Positions 1 through 7,635 of a DNA stretch of 40,392 nucleotides are shown piece by piece (within the stretch, counting starts at the first letter, position 1; each line of letters opens with the position of its first letter). The DNA lies in assembly GCF_000262465.1 (NCBI RefSeq), contig NZ_CM001489.1, positions 6,155,996-6,196,387 of the forward strand, written 5' to 3'. This DNA is from Frankia sp. QA3 (GTDB taxonomy: Bacteria > Actinomycetota > Actinomycetes > Frankiales > Frankiaceae). The position numbers and the translations under genes were made by a program. Under the pieces are notes generated by a model that saw only the letters and a program-made list of their open reading frames with translations, did not search any database and had not been told where the DNA came from.

Positions 1-702
1 GGGTCCGGCGCGGGGGCCGCCGCGAACGGCTCGGGCGGCGCGACCGGCGCCGTCAACGGCTCCGGCGCGATCAGCGGCTCAGGCGGCGCGATCGGCTCAG
101 GCCGGGCGAACGGCTCCGGCGCCGCGAGCGTTGCCGGTGGGTCAGGCACGGCGAACGGGGCTGCGGCCCACGCCGGCCCGGCCGAGACCTGGGTCTCGCC
201 GCCGGCCACGACCACGCCCACCACGGGCTGGCGGCCGAGCGAGACCACGGTGGGCACCCCGTTCCTGACCGAGCCGGCCGACGCCGGAACCCGGCTGCCC
301 GCAGGCGACCTCGACGAGTCCGACCCGCTGGTCGGGACGACCGTCCTGGTCGTGGACGACGACGTCCGCAACGTGTTCGCGCTCACGAGCGCCCTGGAGA
401 TGTATGGAATGCGGGTCCTCTACGCCGACAACGGCCACGATGCGATCCGCACCCTGCAGCAGGACACCGCGCCGGTGCACCTCGTGCTGATGGACGTCAT
501 GCTCCCCGGCATGGACGGCAACGAAACGACCTCGATGATCCGGGACATGCCCGCCTTCGCCGACCTGCCGATACTGGTGCTGACCGCGAAGGCCATGCCC
601 GGGGACCGGGAGAAGAGCATCACCGCCGGCGCCACGGACTACATCACCAAGCCGGTGGATCTCGACCACCTCCTCGGGGTGATGCGGTCGTATCTGTATT
701 GA
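1..702 (+). CDS. Hybrid sensor histidine kinase, C-terminal receiver domain (5' end outside window)
   Basis: The reading frame is open from base 1, so the protein starts upstream. The visible part begins with about 80 residues of Gly/Ser/Ala/Asn-rich hinge, then a receiver domain that ends the protein. The receiver shows the acidic pair in VVDDD, the phospho-acceptor Asp in LMDVMLPGMDG, the Thr in VLTAKA and the Lys in YITKPVD, so it should be active. The phrase RNVFALTSALE is typical of receivers fused to the C-terminus of HAMP/GAF-type hybrid kinases. That the missing part is a kinase is inferred from this family pattern and from the free response regulator that follows 136 bases later. A free-standing receiver with a long N-terminal linker is the alternative. 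Confidence 0.8.
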   Translation, partial: GSGAGAAANGSGGATGAVNGSGAISGSGGAIGSGRANGSGAASVAGGSGTANGAAAHAGPAETWVSPPATTTPTTGWRPSETTVGTPFLTEPADAGTRLPAGDLDESDPLVGTTVLVVDDDVRNVFALTSALEMYGMRVLYADNGHDAIRTLQQDTAPVHLVLMDVMLPGMDGNETTSMIRDMPAFADLPILVLTAKAMPGDREKSITAGATDYITKPVDLDHLLGVMRSYLY

Positions 703-838
703 TCAGATCGCGTATGGTGCGCATTCGGGTGTCTATCGGTGGGGCGGTGAGATGCCGTCGGGAGCGATCAGCGATGGTGGTGGGGTGGCGACACCCACCA
801 TGGACCGGCAAGGCGATCGCGAAGGAGGAGGCAGGCGG

Positions 839-1477
839 GTGACCGAGCGGAGCGGCGGTTCCGTCGACGGCGAAGGCGGGCCGGCCACGGAACGACCCCG
901 CAGCAAGATCCTTCTGGTCGACGACCGGGCCGACAATCTCATGGCGCTGGAGGCGATTCTCGCCTCACTGGATCAGGATCTTGTCACGGCGTCGTCGGGT
1001 GAGGAGGCGCTCAAACGCCTTCTCGTCGACGACTTCGCGGTGATCCTTCTGGACGTCCAGATGCCGGGGATGGATGGATTCGAGACGGCACATCGGATCA
1101 AGCAGCGAGGACGCACCCGAGACACCCCGATCATCTTTCTCACGGCGATCGATCGGGAGCCGCATCACGCGTTCCGCGGCTACGCTGTCGGTGCGGTCGA
1201 TTACATTGCGAAGCCATTCGATCCGTGGTTGCTGCGGGCCAAGGTCAGTGTGTTCGTGGAGCTGTTCGAGAAGAACGAGCGGCTGTCCGAGCTGGTTCAT
1301 CAGCGGGTCCGGGACTTCGATCTGATGACGGAGGTCGCCGAGCGGCTCATCGCGCTCGACGTCCTGCTGGAAGGCGGCGGCGGGAGTTCCGCCGAGGAGA
1401 CGCTCGCGGCGGCCGGGGCCGAGGTGCGCGGGCTGGTCGCCCGGCTGCAGCCCTTCGCCCGCTCAAGCAACGCCTGA
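839..1477 (+). CDS. Response regulator, receiver domain with short C-terminal helical tail
   Basis: A receiver domain of about 120 residues (from KILLVDD) with the Asp pair, the phospho-acceptor Asp in LLDVQMPGMDG, Thr in FLTA and Lys in AKPFDP, followed by about 70 mostly helical residues without a DNA-binding domain. It probably relays or buffers phosphate for the hybrid kinase encoded just upstream. Start choice: an ATG at 752 is in frame, but GTG at 839 has a near-perfect ribosome site (AAGGAGGAGG, 822-831) seven bases away and gives a 212-residue protein, so the extra 29 codons are probably untranslated. Effector partner unknown. Confidence 0.85.
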   Translation: MTERSGGSVDGEGGPATERPRSKILLVDDRADNLMALEAILASLDQDLVTASSGEEALKRLLVDDFAVILLDVQMPGMDGFETAHRIKQRGRTRDTPIIFLTAIDREPHHAFRGYAVGAVDYIAKPFDPWLLRAKVSVFVELFEKNERLSELVHQRVRDFDLMTEVAERLIALDVLLEGGGGSSAEETLAAAGAEVRGLVARLQPFARSSNA

Positions 1478-2188
1478 CGGCATCCGTCCGCGTCATCCGG
1501 TCCGCCGCCGGCCCGCGGCGATGCCGTGCGCGCCGAGCGAGGTCGGTTCGGGCTGTGACCTCGGTGCGGGCTGTGACCTCGGTGCGGGCTGTGACCTCGG
1601 TTCGGGCTGTGACGTCGGTTCGGGCTGTGACCTCGGGGGGACGCGTGCCGTTGGGGTCGTGCGGCTGGCCGAGCCGGGATGTGGGGTGGCCCGCGGCGCC
1701 GGTCGGCCCGCGGTGGCCGGCTGGCGCCGGGCGCGATCGCGCTGGCGCCGCCGGATGACCGTGTCTGCGTGTAGTCGCGTCGCCGCGGAGCGGACCGGTC
1801 GGCCGGCACGTCCGGGCGGGTGCCGGGGGCGTGCATCGGGGTACCGAGGGTCCCCGACCGGGGGACCTCCGACCCGTGGCGGGCCGTTGTGTCGGTCACA
1901 TCACACCGTCGCCGCGGGCGGCGACGGACCCGATCGGAGGCTCCGGCCTGTCCCCGACGCCTCACGCTTCGTCGTGTGAGCAGCTCCGAGCAGTGCCAGA
2001 GCAGCCGCGCCGCCGCATCGGACGGTCCGTTCCGGACCGCCCATTTCCCTGTGTCCCGGCTGACACCACGCCGCGACCGAATGGATGCCGTCCCCGCCTT
2101 CGCCCTGCGCCGATAGCATGCTTTTGTCGACCAGATCCGCCGGCGTGCCCGCACAGCCGGTTTGTGCAGCCGTAGGAGGTTTCGTCGT
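1478..2188. other. Gene-free stretch
   Basis: About 710 bases with no convincing gene on either strand. Long open frames exist on both strands but show the Arg/Pro/Gly/Ser-rich composition of chance translation and no good ribosome sites. It holds a five-copy 18-bp tandem repeat (1543-1632) and ends in the strong ribosome site of the kinase gene. The promoter of that gene must lie here; I could not place it with confidence. Confidence 0.6.
1543..1632. repeat. 18-bp tandem repeat, five copies
   Basis: Five head-to-tail copies of TCGGTKCGGGCTGTGACC (K = G or T) at 1543, 1561, 1579, 1597 and 1615, differing at only two positions. The unit length is a multiple of three, but no credible gene runs through it. 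Confidence 0.9.
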
Positions 2189-5100
2189 ATGGCGATAGCC
2201 CGGCGCACTCCCTATGGCCTCGCCGGGCTGGATCCCGGGACTATCGGTCCGTATACGGTTGAACGGAAGCTGGTCGATGCCGGGACCGGCCCGGTGTTTC
2301 TTGCGCGTGACAATCTTGCGCGTCCCGTCCTCATCAAGCTGATCACCGCGCCGTTCGGCCGTGACGCGGAGTTCCGTCGGCGCCTGCGCATCGATCTTGA
2401 TCATCTCCGGCGGTTGGGCCCGTTCTGCCTCGCCGCGGTCCTGGACCTGGATACGCTGGCCCGCCCTCCCTACGTGGTCGTCGAGTACATCGACGCGCCG
2501 ACTCTCGCGGCCAGCGTCGAGGATGACGGTCCGTTGCACTGGGCGGACACCGCCCGGCTTGCCGTCGGGCTTGCGGCGGCACTGTCCGCGCTCCATGGAG
2601 AGGGAATTGTCTTCGGTGATTTGAAGCCGACAAATGTGGTGCTTTCCGAGCATGGGCTGCGGTTGGTCGACTTCGGTCTTGCTCGGGTGCTGAACGCGGT
2701 ACCCGCCGACAATTCGGGCACTTCCGCGTCCGGCATCGGGACGCTCGCGTTCATCAGCCCGGAACAGGCTCTCGGGCAGGCGGTGACCGCCGCGTCCGAC
2801 ATCTTTACCTGGGGCGGCGTGCTGCTGTTCGCCGCGACTGGCCGTCCGCCGTTCGGCGCCGGCACGCCGCGTGCCCTGCTCCAGCGTGCCGTCTACGCCG
2901 AGCCCGATCTGTCCATGCTCGATCCCGAGCTACGCGAACTGGTCTCGGCGGCGATGCGCAAGGACCCCAAGCGCCGGCCCCGCGCTGTCGACCTGCTCGA
3001 GCACCTCATGGTGGGTGCCCCCGCGGATGACATGCGGGGTGCCTCCGAGCATGGCGTGGTGGCTCTGCCCGACGCCGACGCCGACGCCGACGCGCCGACG
3101 GTCCGGGCGACGGCGGTGACCGCCGGCCCGCTGCCCGCGGCCGGCCCGGTGACCGACGATCCGGTAAGCCCGCCGGCGGCTCGGGAGGATGGCGAGCCCG
3201 GGATCGCCTCGGAAACCCCGATCGAGGCGGCCGGCTCGGCGGCGGAGCCGGTCCCCGAGACGGCGGATCCAGCGGCCGCAGCGCTCTCCGAAGGCACTAC
3301 GGCCCCAGCCCGGCCGGCTACGGAGCCGGAGCCCGCGCCGGAGCCGGAGCCGGACCCCGCGCCCGAGCCGGAGCCCGTAGCTGAGGCCGAGCCGGAGGCA
3401 GAGACCGAGCTGCGGGCCGAACTCGGTACCGGGAGTGATACGGCCGCTGGGGGCGAGGCCAACGAGCCGGACGCGCAGACGACCCGCGACCGCCTGCCCG
3501 TTCCTGCCTCGACCGACACCCCTACCAGAGCGGTGGCGAGGCCCGCGGACAACGGAATTTCGCCTGACGCGACGGCCTCGCCCGCCGGGACGTCGTCGCA
3601 CCCCGCGAATACATCGCCTGCCGCGTCGACATCGCCTGCCGCATCGACATCGCCTGCCGTGGGCCCGGCCGGCCCGACCTCCTTATCCGGACCGGTCAGC
3701 CCTGGGCAGCCGTCCGGGGACGACACGGCCGGCTCAGGCGACTCAGGCGGCACGGACACCTCCGGTGGCGCCGGTGTCTCGGGCGCCGCCGGAATGCTCG
3801 GCGAGCAGGCGGGGGCGCGGGGAACTCCGGCGGCTGAGGCGACCACTGTGCTCGCGGCGGTGACGACCGCCCTGATCTTTCCTCAGGCCCTGCCCGCATC
3901 GTCCCCGTCTGCCCGGCAGCCCTCGGACGTCCGCCGGGCGCCCGCGGGGGAGCGGCGGACCGCTGTCCGACCGCCCCGGTCGGACAGCGTCGCAGGCGTG
4001 CCGGATCAACTCGGCCCGACGGATCGGGCCGGTCTGCCGACGGACCCTCCCAGCGAGGTGCCGTCGGACCCGGACGGTGCCGCGGACCGGCCGGCGCCGG
4101 CCGCCGGGGCGGGCGGATCGCCCCAGGACGCCGCGACCGGTGAGATCGGTGAGTCCCGCGCGACCGGCGGGGGCCGGGAGGATCCCGCGGCGCCGGCGCC
4201 GGAACACGGCCGGCCGGCCCGTGGCTGGCTGCGGCGCTTGTTCTCGATCGCCACGGCGACGTCGATGCTGGTCATCCCGGCGCTCGCGGTCCTGGACACG
4301 GTGCGTGACCGCGCCAGCTCGGCGACGTCCCGCGATGCCGCCGGGGCCGCGATCCGCCTGCTCGACCGGGAGCCGGACCTCGCCGGGCAGCTTGCCGTCG
4401 CCGCGTACCGGGTCCAGCCGACCGGGCTGGCCGGCCAGGCGCTGGTCGAGGCGAGTGTCCGGCAGATCGTCGCGTCGAACGGTGCCATCCGTGATCTGCG
4501 GCTCACCCCGGACGGCCGGTACCTGATCGCGGTCGGCGATGCCGGCGGGTCCGTGTGGGACATCGCCGATCCCGCTCGGGTACGCCGGGTCGGCGACCTG
4601 TCCGCGGACCCGCCGCCGACCGCCGCCGCCGACCGGAAACAGCGCGCGGCCGGCTCCGGCAGACGATCCGCCGGCACCACCCGGCGCGGTTTCAGCGCCG
4701 CCGAGCTCACCCCCGGCGACGCCGAGGCCGCCGATCGCGCCTCGCAGGCGGCTGGGGCGGCGCTGCGTGCCGTCACGGTCGTGGCGCGCCCGTCCGCCAC
4801 CGCCCCGGCCCCGCAGACCGTCGTGACGGCCGGGGCGGACGGCGTGATCCGGCTATGGCAGCTGATCCCGCCGCGGATCGTGGACGACGGCGAGCTGGAC
4901 CAGGTGCGCACCGCCGCCGCCGAGGTCGTGCCGCTCGTCGACCTGCGCGGGCATGCCGGCGCCGTGACGGCCGTCGCGGTCAGCACGGACGGCCGGACGC
5001 TGGCCTCGGCGGGGGTGGACCGGACGGTCCGGCTGTGGGACGTCGGCCGCCCACGCTCGCCGCGTGCCCTCGCCGTGCTGACCCGGCCGGCGGAAGTCAC

Positions 5101-5713
5101 CAGCGTGGCCTTCACCCCCGACGGGCGTTCGCTCGTGCTCGGCGGCCCGGGTCGCCTCGGCGTCTGGGACGTCACCGATCCGCGGAACCTTCGAAGCCGC
5201 GCCGAGCGCACCGCCGCGGCCAACGTCCGGGCGATCGTCGTCAGCCCGGACGGCCGCTGGTTCGCGGCGACCACCACGACCTCCCGCGGCGCCCAGACGG
5301 AGATCTTCGGGCTCGGCGATCCGCGGGGTCTGCGCCGGTTCACGTCGATCGCGCCCGGACCGGCCCCGGCCGCCGCGCCGGATCCGCGCGGGGCCCTCGC
5401 GCTGTCCACGGACGGCCGGGTGCTCGCTGTCGGCGGCGCGGCTGGTCAGATCACGCTGTGGGACATGGCCTCGTCGCTGCGGCCGGTGCGCCGGGGCACT
5501 TTGCCGGTCGGCACCACCGCCGGTGCGACCACCCTCGGCCTCGCCGGGCCCGCCGGCACCCTGGCGGCCGCCGTCGGGGACAGCGTCCGGCTCTGGCAGC
5601 TTGATCTGCTCGCGGCCCAGGACGAGGTATGCGCCCGGGTCACCGACCGCATCGGCCGCGACCAGTGGCGCAGCCATCTCGGCCACCGGCGCTACGACCC
5701 GCCCTGCGGCTGA
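2189..5713 (+). CDS. Membrane-anchored serine/threonine kinase with C-terminal seven-bladed WD40 propeller
   Basis: 1174 residues. Domains: kinase (about 18-285), a long disordered Ala/Pro/Glu/Thr-rich linker (about 290-680, including PEPAPEPEP runs and a three-copy TSPAAS repeat), one transmembrane helix (about 684-705, SMLVIPALAVL), then seven WD40-like blades to the end. The topology suggests a cytoplasmic kinase and an extracytoplasmic propeller that senses a ligand or partner. The kinase keeps the Lys in VLIKLI, the Asp, Lys and Asn of GDLKPTN and the DFG motif, but the usual HRD is FGD and the glycine loop is weak, so activity may be low or differently controlled. ATG 2189 is chosen over an in-frame upstream start because AGGAGGT (2174-2180) sits eight bases before it. 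Confidence 0.9.
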   Translation: MAIARRTPYGLAGLDPGTIGPYTVERKLVDAGTGPVFLARDNLARPVLIKLITAPFGRDAEFRRRLRIDLDHLRRLGPFCLAAVLDLDTLARPPYVVVEYIDAPTLAASVEDDGPLHWADTARLAVGLAAALSALHGEGIVFGDLKPTNVVLSEHGLRLVDFGLARVLNAVPADNSGTSASGIGTLAFISPEQALGQAVTAASDIFTWGGVLLFAATGRPPFGAGTPRALLQRAVYAEPDLSMLDPELRELVSAAMRKDPKRRPRAVDLLEHLMVGAPADDMRGASEHGVVALPDADADADAPTVRATAVTAGPLPAAGPVTDDPVSPPAAREDGEPGIASETPIEAAGSAAEPVPETADPAAAALSEGTTAPARPATEPEPAPEPEPDPAPEPEPVAEAEPEAETELRAELGTGSDTAAGGEANEPDAQTTRDRLPVPASTDTPTRAVARPADNGISPDATASPAGTSSHPANTSPAASTSPAASTSPAVGPAGPTSLSGPVSPGQPSGDDTAGSGDSGGTDTSGGAGVSGAAGMLGEQAGARGTPAAEATTVLAAVTTALIFPQALPASSPSARQPSDVRRAPAGERRTAVRPPRSDSVAGVPDQLGPTDRAGLPTDPPSEVPSDPDGAADRPAPAAGAGGSPQDAATGEIGESRATGGGREDPAAPAPEHGRPARGWLRRLFSIATATSMLVIPALAVLDTVRDRASSATSRDAAGAAIRLLDREPDLAGQLAVAAYRVQPTGLAGQALVEASVRQIVASNGAIRDLRLTPDGRYLIAVGDAGGSVWDIADPARVRRVGDLSADPPPTAAADRKQRAAGSGRRSAGTTRRGFSAAELTPGDAEAADRASQAAGAALRAVTVVARPSATAPAPQTVVTAGADGVIRLWQLIPPRIVDDGELDQVRTAAAEVVPLVDLRGHAGAVTAVAVSTDGRTLASAGVDRTVRLWDVGRPRSPRALAVLTRPAEVTSVAFTPDGRSLVLGGPGRLGVWDVTDPRNLRSRAERTAAANVRAIVVSPDGRWFAATTTTSRGAQTEIFGLGDPRGLRRFTSIAPGPAPAAAPDPRGALALSTDGRVLAVGGAAGQITLWDMASSLRPVRRGTLPVGTTAGATTLGLAGPAGTLAAAVGDSVRLWQLDLLAAQDEVCARVTDRIGRDQWRSHLGHRRYDPPCG

Positions 5714-5722
5714 CCCCACCAG

Positions 5723-5738
5723 GCGGCCGCGCGGCCGC
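5723..5738. terminator. Candidate bidirectional hairpin between convergent genes
   Basis: Two adjacent GCGGCCGC octamers form a perfect 16-bp palindrome in the 27-base gap between the converging kinase/WD40 and AlkB-like genes. No T-tract is present, so termination is inferred from position only. Confidence 0.35.
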
Positions 5739-5740
5739 GG

Positions 5741-6487
5741 CTACCGGCTGAAGTGCCGGGCCGCGCCGTAGCCGGGCCCCTGCTCGGGCCGGCCGGCCCG
5801 GGAGGTCCACCGCCACTGCACGGAGATGCGGGCGCCGACGTGCCCGTGCACCCGCGGCACCGCATGCAGCCAGTCGGCCTGGGCGCCACCGCCCAGCACT
5901 ATCAGGTCGCCGCCGGCGGGGGACAGATCGCGCCCGCCCGGGGCGTGTGGGTCGTTGAGCAGCCGCCGGCCCGGCGGCAGGTGTCGCGACTTCACCAGGA
6001 ACGGCCGCCGCGCGCCGAGGGTGAGGATGGCGATGATCGTGTCGTCCAGCCAGCGCATCTCGCGGTCGCGGTGGAAGCCGACGGAGTCGGAGCCGTCCCG
6101 GTACAGGGACATGCCGAACCCGTCGAACTCCACCCCGTAGGTGCGCCGCAGGGCCCGGTAGGCGTCCAGCAGGGCGGGGAAGGGCACCGTCCCGCCGCGG
6201 GGAACCCACGCGGTCAACCGTGGCTCGGTGACCTGGCGCTCGTAGCGCCACATGGTCCCCTGCCGCCAGGGCAGGCCCGTGCGCATCGCCTCGTACAGCT
6301 CGTCCGCGCCGCGCAGCCAGCCGCGGGTGACGTCGACCCAGGACCGCTCGTCCAGCCAGGTCCGATCCGAGCGCGCCGCCGGATCCACGGCGCCGGCGCC
6401 CGGCGGCAGGGACGCGCCGGTGCCCGGCGCCGCGGCGGGCCCGCCCGCGCGGCCGGCGCCCACTGCGGGTCGGGCGGCGTCCGTCAC
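5741..6487 (-). CDS. AlkB-like Fe(II)/2-oxoglutarate dioxygenase (DNA/RNA dealkylation)
   Basis: 248 residues. The double-stranded beta-helix signature is complete: HRD (His and Asp iron ligands, about residues 137 and 139) in VGFHRDREMRW, the distal His in DWLHAVPR (about 205) and the 2-oxoglutarate-binding Arg in GARISVQWRW (about 217). AlkB enzymes remove alkyl groups from N1-adenine and N3-cytosine in DNA or RNA by oxidation. The first 60 residues are low-complexity. Start GTG 6487 is the best in-frame choice; the frame stays open further upstream but without coding character. It is divergent from the MarR gene and convergent with the kinase gene. Substrate class within the family cannot be read from the sequence. 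Confidence 0.88.
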   Translation of the reverse strand: MTDAARPAVGAGRAGGPAAAPGTGASLPPGAGAVDPAARSDRTWLDERSWVDVTRGWLRGADELYEAMRTGLPWRQGTMWRYERQVTEPRLTAWVPRGGTVPFPALLDAYRALRRTYGVEFDGFGMSLYRDGSDSVGFHRDREMRWLDDTIIAILTLGARRPFLVKSRHLPPGRRLLNDPHAPGGRDLSPAGGDLIVLGGGAQADWLHAVPRVHGHVGARISVQWRWTSRAGRPEQGPGYGAARHFSR

Positions 6488-6603
6488 CCCGTCGACGCTA
6501 CCCCGCGCCCACGACGGGGTCCGGGTGTGGGCCGATCGATGGTCACGAGGCGCCGCTGCCGTCACCGCGCGGCGTAACCTGCGAGATTCAGGAGGCTGTT
6601 CAC

Positions 6604-6627
6604 GTGACGTTGACAGAGCCGGAATGA
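6604..6627 (+). CDS. Seven-codon leader ORF overlapping the MarR start
   Basis: GTG at 6604 stands eight bases after a perfect AGGAGG (6590-6595) and encodes VTLTEPE before a TGA at 6625-6627 that overlaps the ATG of the next gene as ATGA. The MarR ATG itself has no ribosome site, so its translation probably depends on ribosomes ending this leader. A candidate -10 (TAACCT, 6575-6580) lies just upstream. The alternative is an indel that split one longer N-terminus. Confidence 0.5.
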   Translation: MTLTEPE

Positions 6628-7160
6628 CCGGCCGTTCCCCCGAGCCCGGCGTCGCCGTGGGCTCGGCCGTCGGCCCGCCGCCCACGGCCGGCGACGTCGC
6701 CACGGGTCTCGACCGGGACGTGCGCCGACTCACCGAGGTCGTCACCCGGCTGCGCCGGGTGCTGCGGACGAGCATCCGCACCGAGTACTCGTGGGAGTCC
6801 CTGCCAATGGCGCAGGTCGAGCTCCTGCAGTGCCTGGCCGAGAAGGACGGTACCCGCGTCGGTGAGCTCGCCGGGCGTCTGCGGCTCGCCCCCAACAGCG
6901 TCTCGACGCTGGTGCAGCAGCTCGCCGACGTCGGCTACCTGCACCGTGAGCGCGACCCCGCCGATCGGCGGGCGGCGCTGCTGCGGCTCACCCCGGCCGG
7001 GGCGGCGGCGCTGTCCGGCTGGCAGCGCGCCCATGAGCGACGCCTCGGCGCGGCCCTGGCCCGGCTGGTCGAGGCCGACCGGAGGGCCATCCTGGTCGCG
7101 CTGCCCGCGCTGTCGAACCTGGTGGAGGCGTTGGGCGATCGCGGCGAACCGACTGGGTGA
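6624..7160 (+). CDS. MarR-family transcriptional regulator
   Basis: 178 residues. The MarR winged helix-turn-helix lies at about 55-130: PMAQVELLQCL, the recognition part LRLAPNSVSTLVQQL, and the wing DPADRRAALLRLTPAG, which holds the DxRRxxL-type motif characteristic of the family. MarR dimers usually repress nearby genes and release DNA on binding a small phenolic or oxidant ligand. The neighbour upstream (AlkB-like) is divergent and may be a target. ATG 6624 is used because it overlaps the leader ORF; it has no Shine-Dalgarno of its own. Ligand unknown. Confidence 0.85.
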   Translation: MTGRSPEPGVAVGSAVGPPPTAGDVATGLDRDVRRLTEVVTRLRRVLRTSIRTEYSWESLPMAQVELLQCLAEKDGTRVGELAGRLRLAPNSVSTLVQQLADVGYLHRERDPADRRAALLRLTPAGAAALSGWQRAHERRLGAALARLVEADRRAILVALPALSNLVEALGDRGEPTG

Positions 7161-7307
7161 CCGGCGGGGAGCCGTCCACCGCAAAGCCGTCGGGCGGTCA
7201 GCCCTGCGCCGTCGGTGCGCGGACTCGCGCGCCCGCACTGCATCCAGGACTCCGGCCTGCCCCTGGCAGACCTGCAGGCTGAGCCGGCAGGCGCCCGGAT
7301 CCGGCCC

Positions 7308-7589
7308 TCACGAGCGGACGAGCCGGGCGATCGCGGCGGATGCCTCCCGCAGCTTCTCGTCGGCGACGGGGCCGCCCTCCGCCGCGGCGTGGGCCACACA
7401 GTGCGCGAGATGGTCCTCCAGCAGGCCGAGAGCGACCGACTGCAGGGCTCGGGTTGCAGCCGAGACCTGGGTCAGGATGTCGATGCAGTACTTGTCCTCG
7501 GCGATCATGCGTTGCAGGCCGCGGACCTGCCCCTCGATCCGGCGCAACCGGGCGGTGTACTCGTCCTTGGTGTCGGTGTAGCCGTGCAT
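7308..7589 (-). CDS. csoR: CsoR-type copper-sensing repressor
   Basis: 93 residues, the normal length for the CsoR/RcnR family, with the all-helical signature RLRRIEGQVRGLQRMI. The metal ligands are Cys35, His60 and Cys64, which matches the C-H-C pattern (Cys36, His61, Cys65) of M. tuberculosis CsoR that binds Cu(I). CsoR releases its operator when copper binds and so induces copper export or storage genes. Start ATG 7589 has a GGGGGAAGG-type ribosome site. No copper ATPase or chaperone gene adjoins it in this window, so the gene appears monocistronic and its other targets lie elsewhere. Confidence 0.9.
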   Translation of the reverse strand: MHGYTDTKDEYTARLRRIEGQVRGLQRMIAEDKYCIDILTQVSAATRALQSVALGLLEDHLAHCVAHAAAEGGPVADEKLREASAAIARLVRS

Positions 7590-7615
7590 CCGCCGCGCCT
7601 TCCCCCACGTTGACC

Positions 7616-7635
7616 AGTACCCCCCTACGGTACCT
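7616..7635. promoter_or_regulatory. Candidate CsoR operator upstream of csoR
   Basis: GTACC (7617-7621) and GGTAC (7629-7633) form an inverted repeat around a C-rich centre, 27 bases before the csoR start. This resembles the GTACCC...GGGTAC type of CsoR sites. It overlaps the stop codon of the allophanate hydrolase gene (7625-7627). Autoregulation is inferred from family behaviour. Confidence 0.55.

Noticed and set aside
1300..2208. Long minus-strand open frame (about 300 codons)
   Set aside because: Arg/Ser/Pro-rich chance translation with no ribosome site; it crosses the 18-bp repeats and the antisense of the response regulator.
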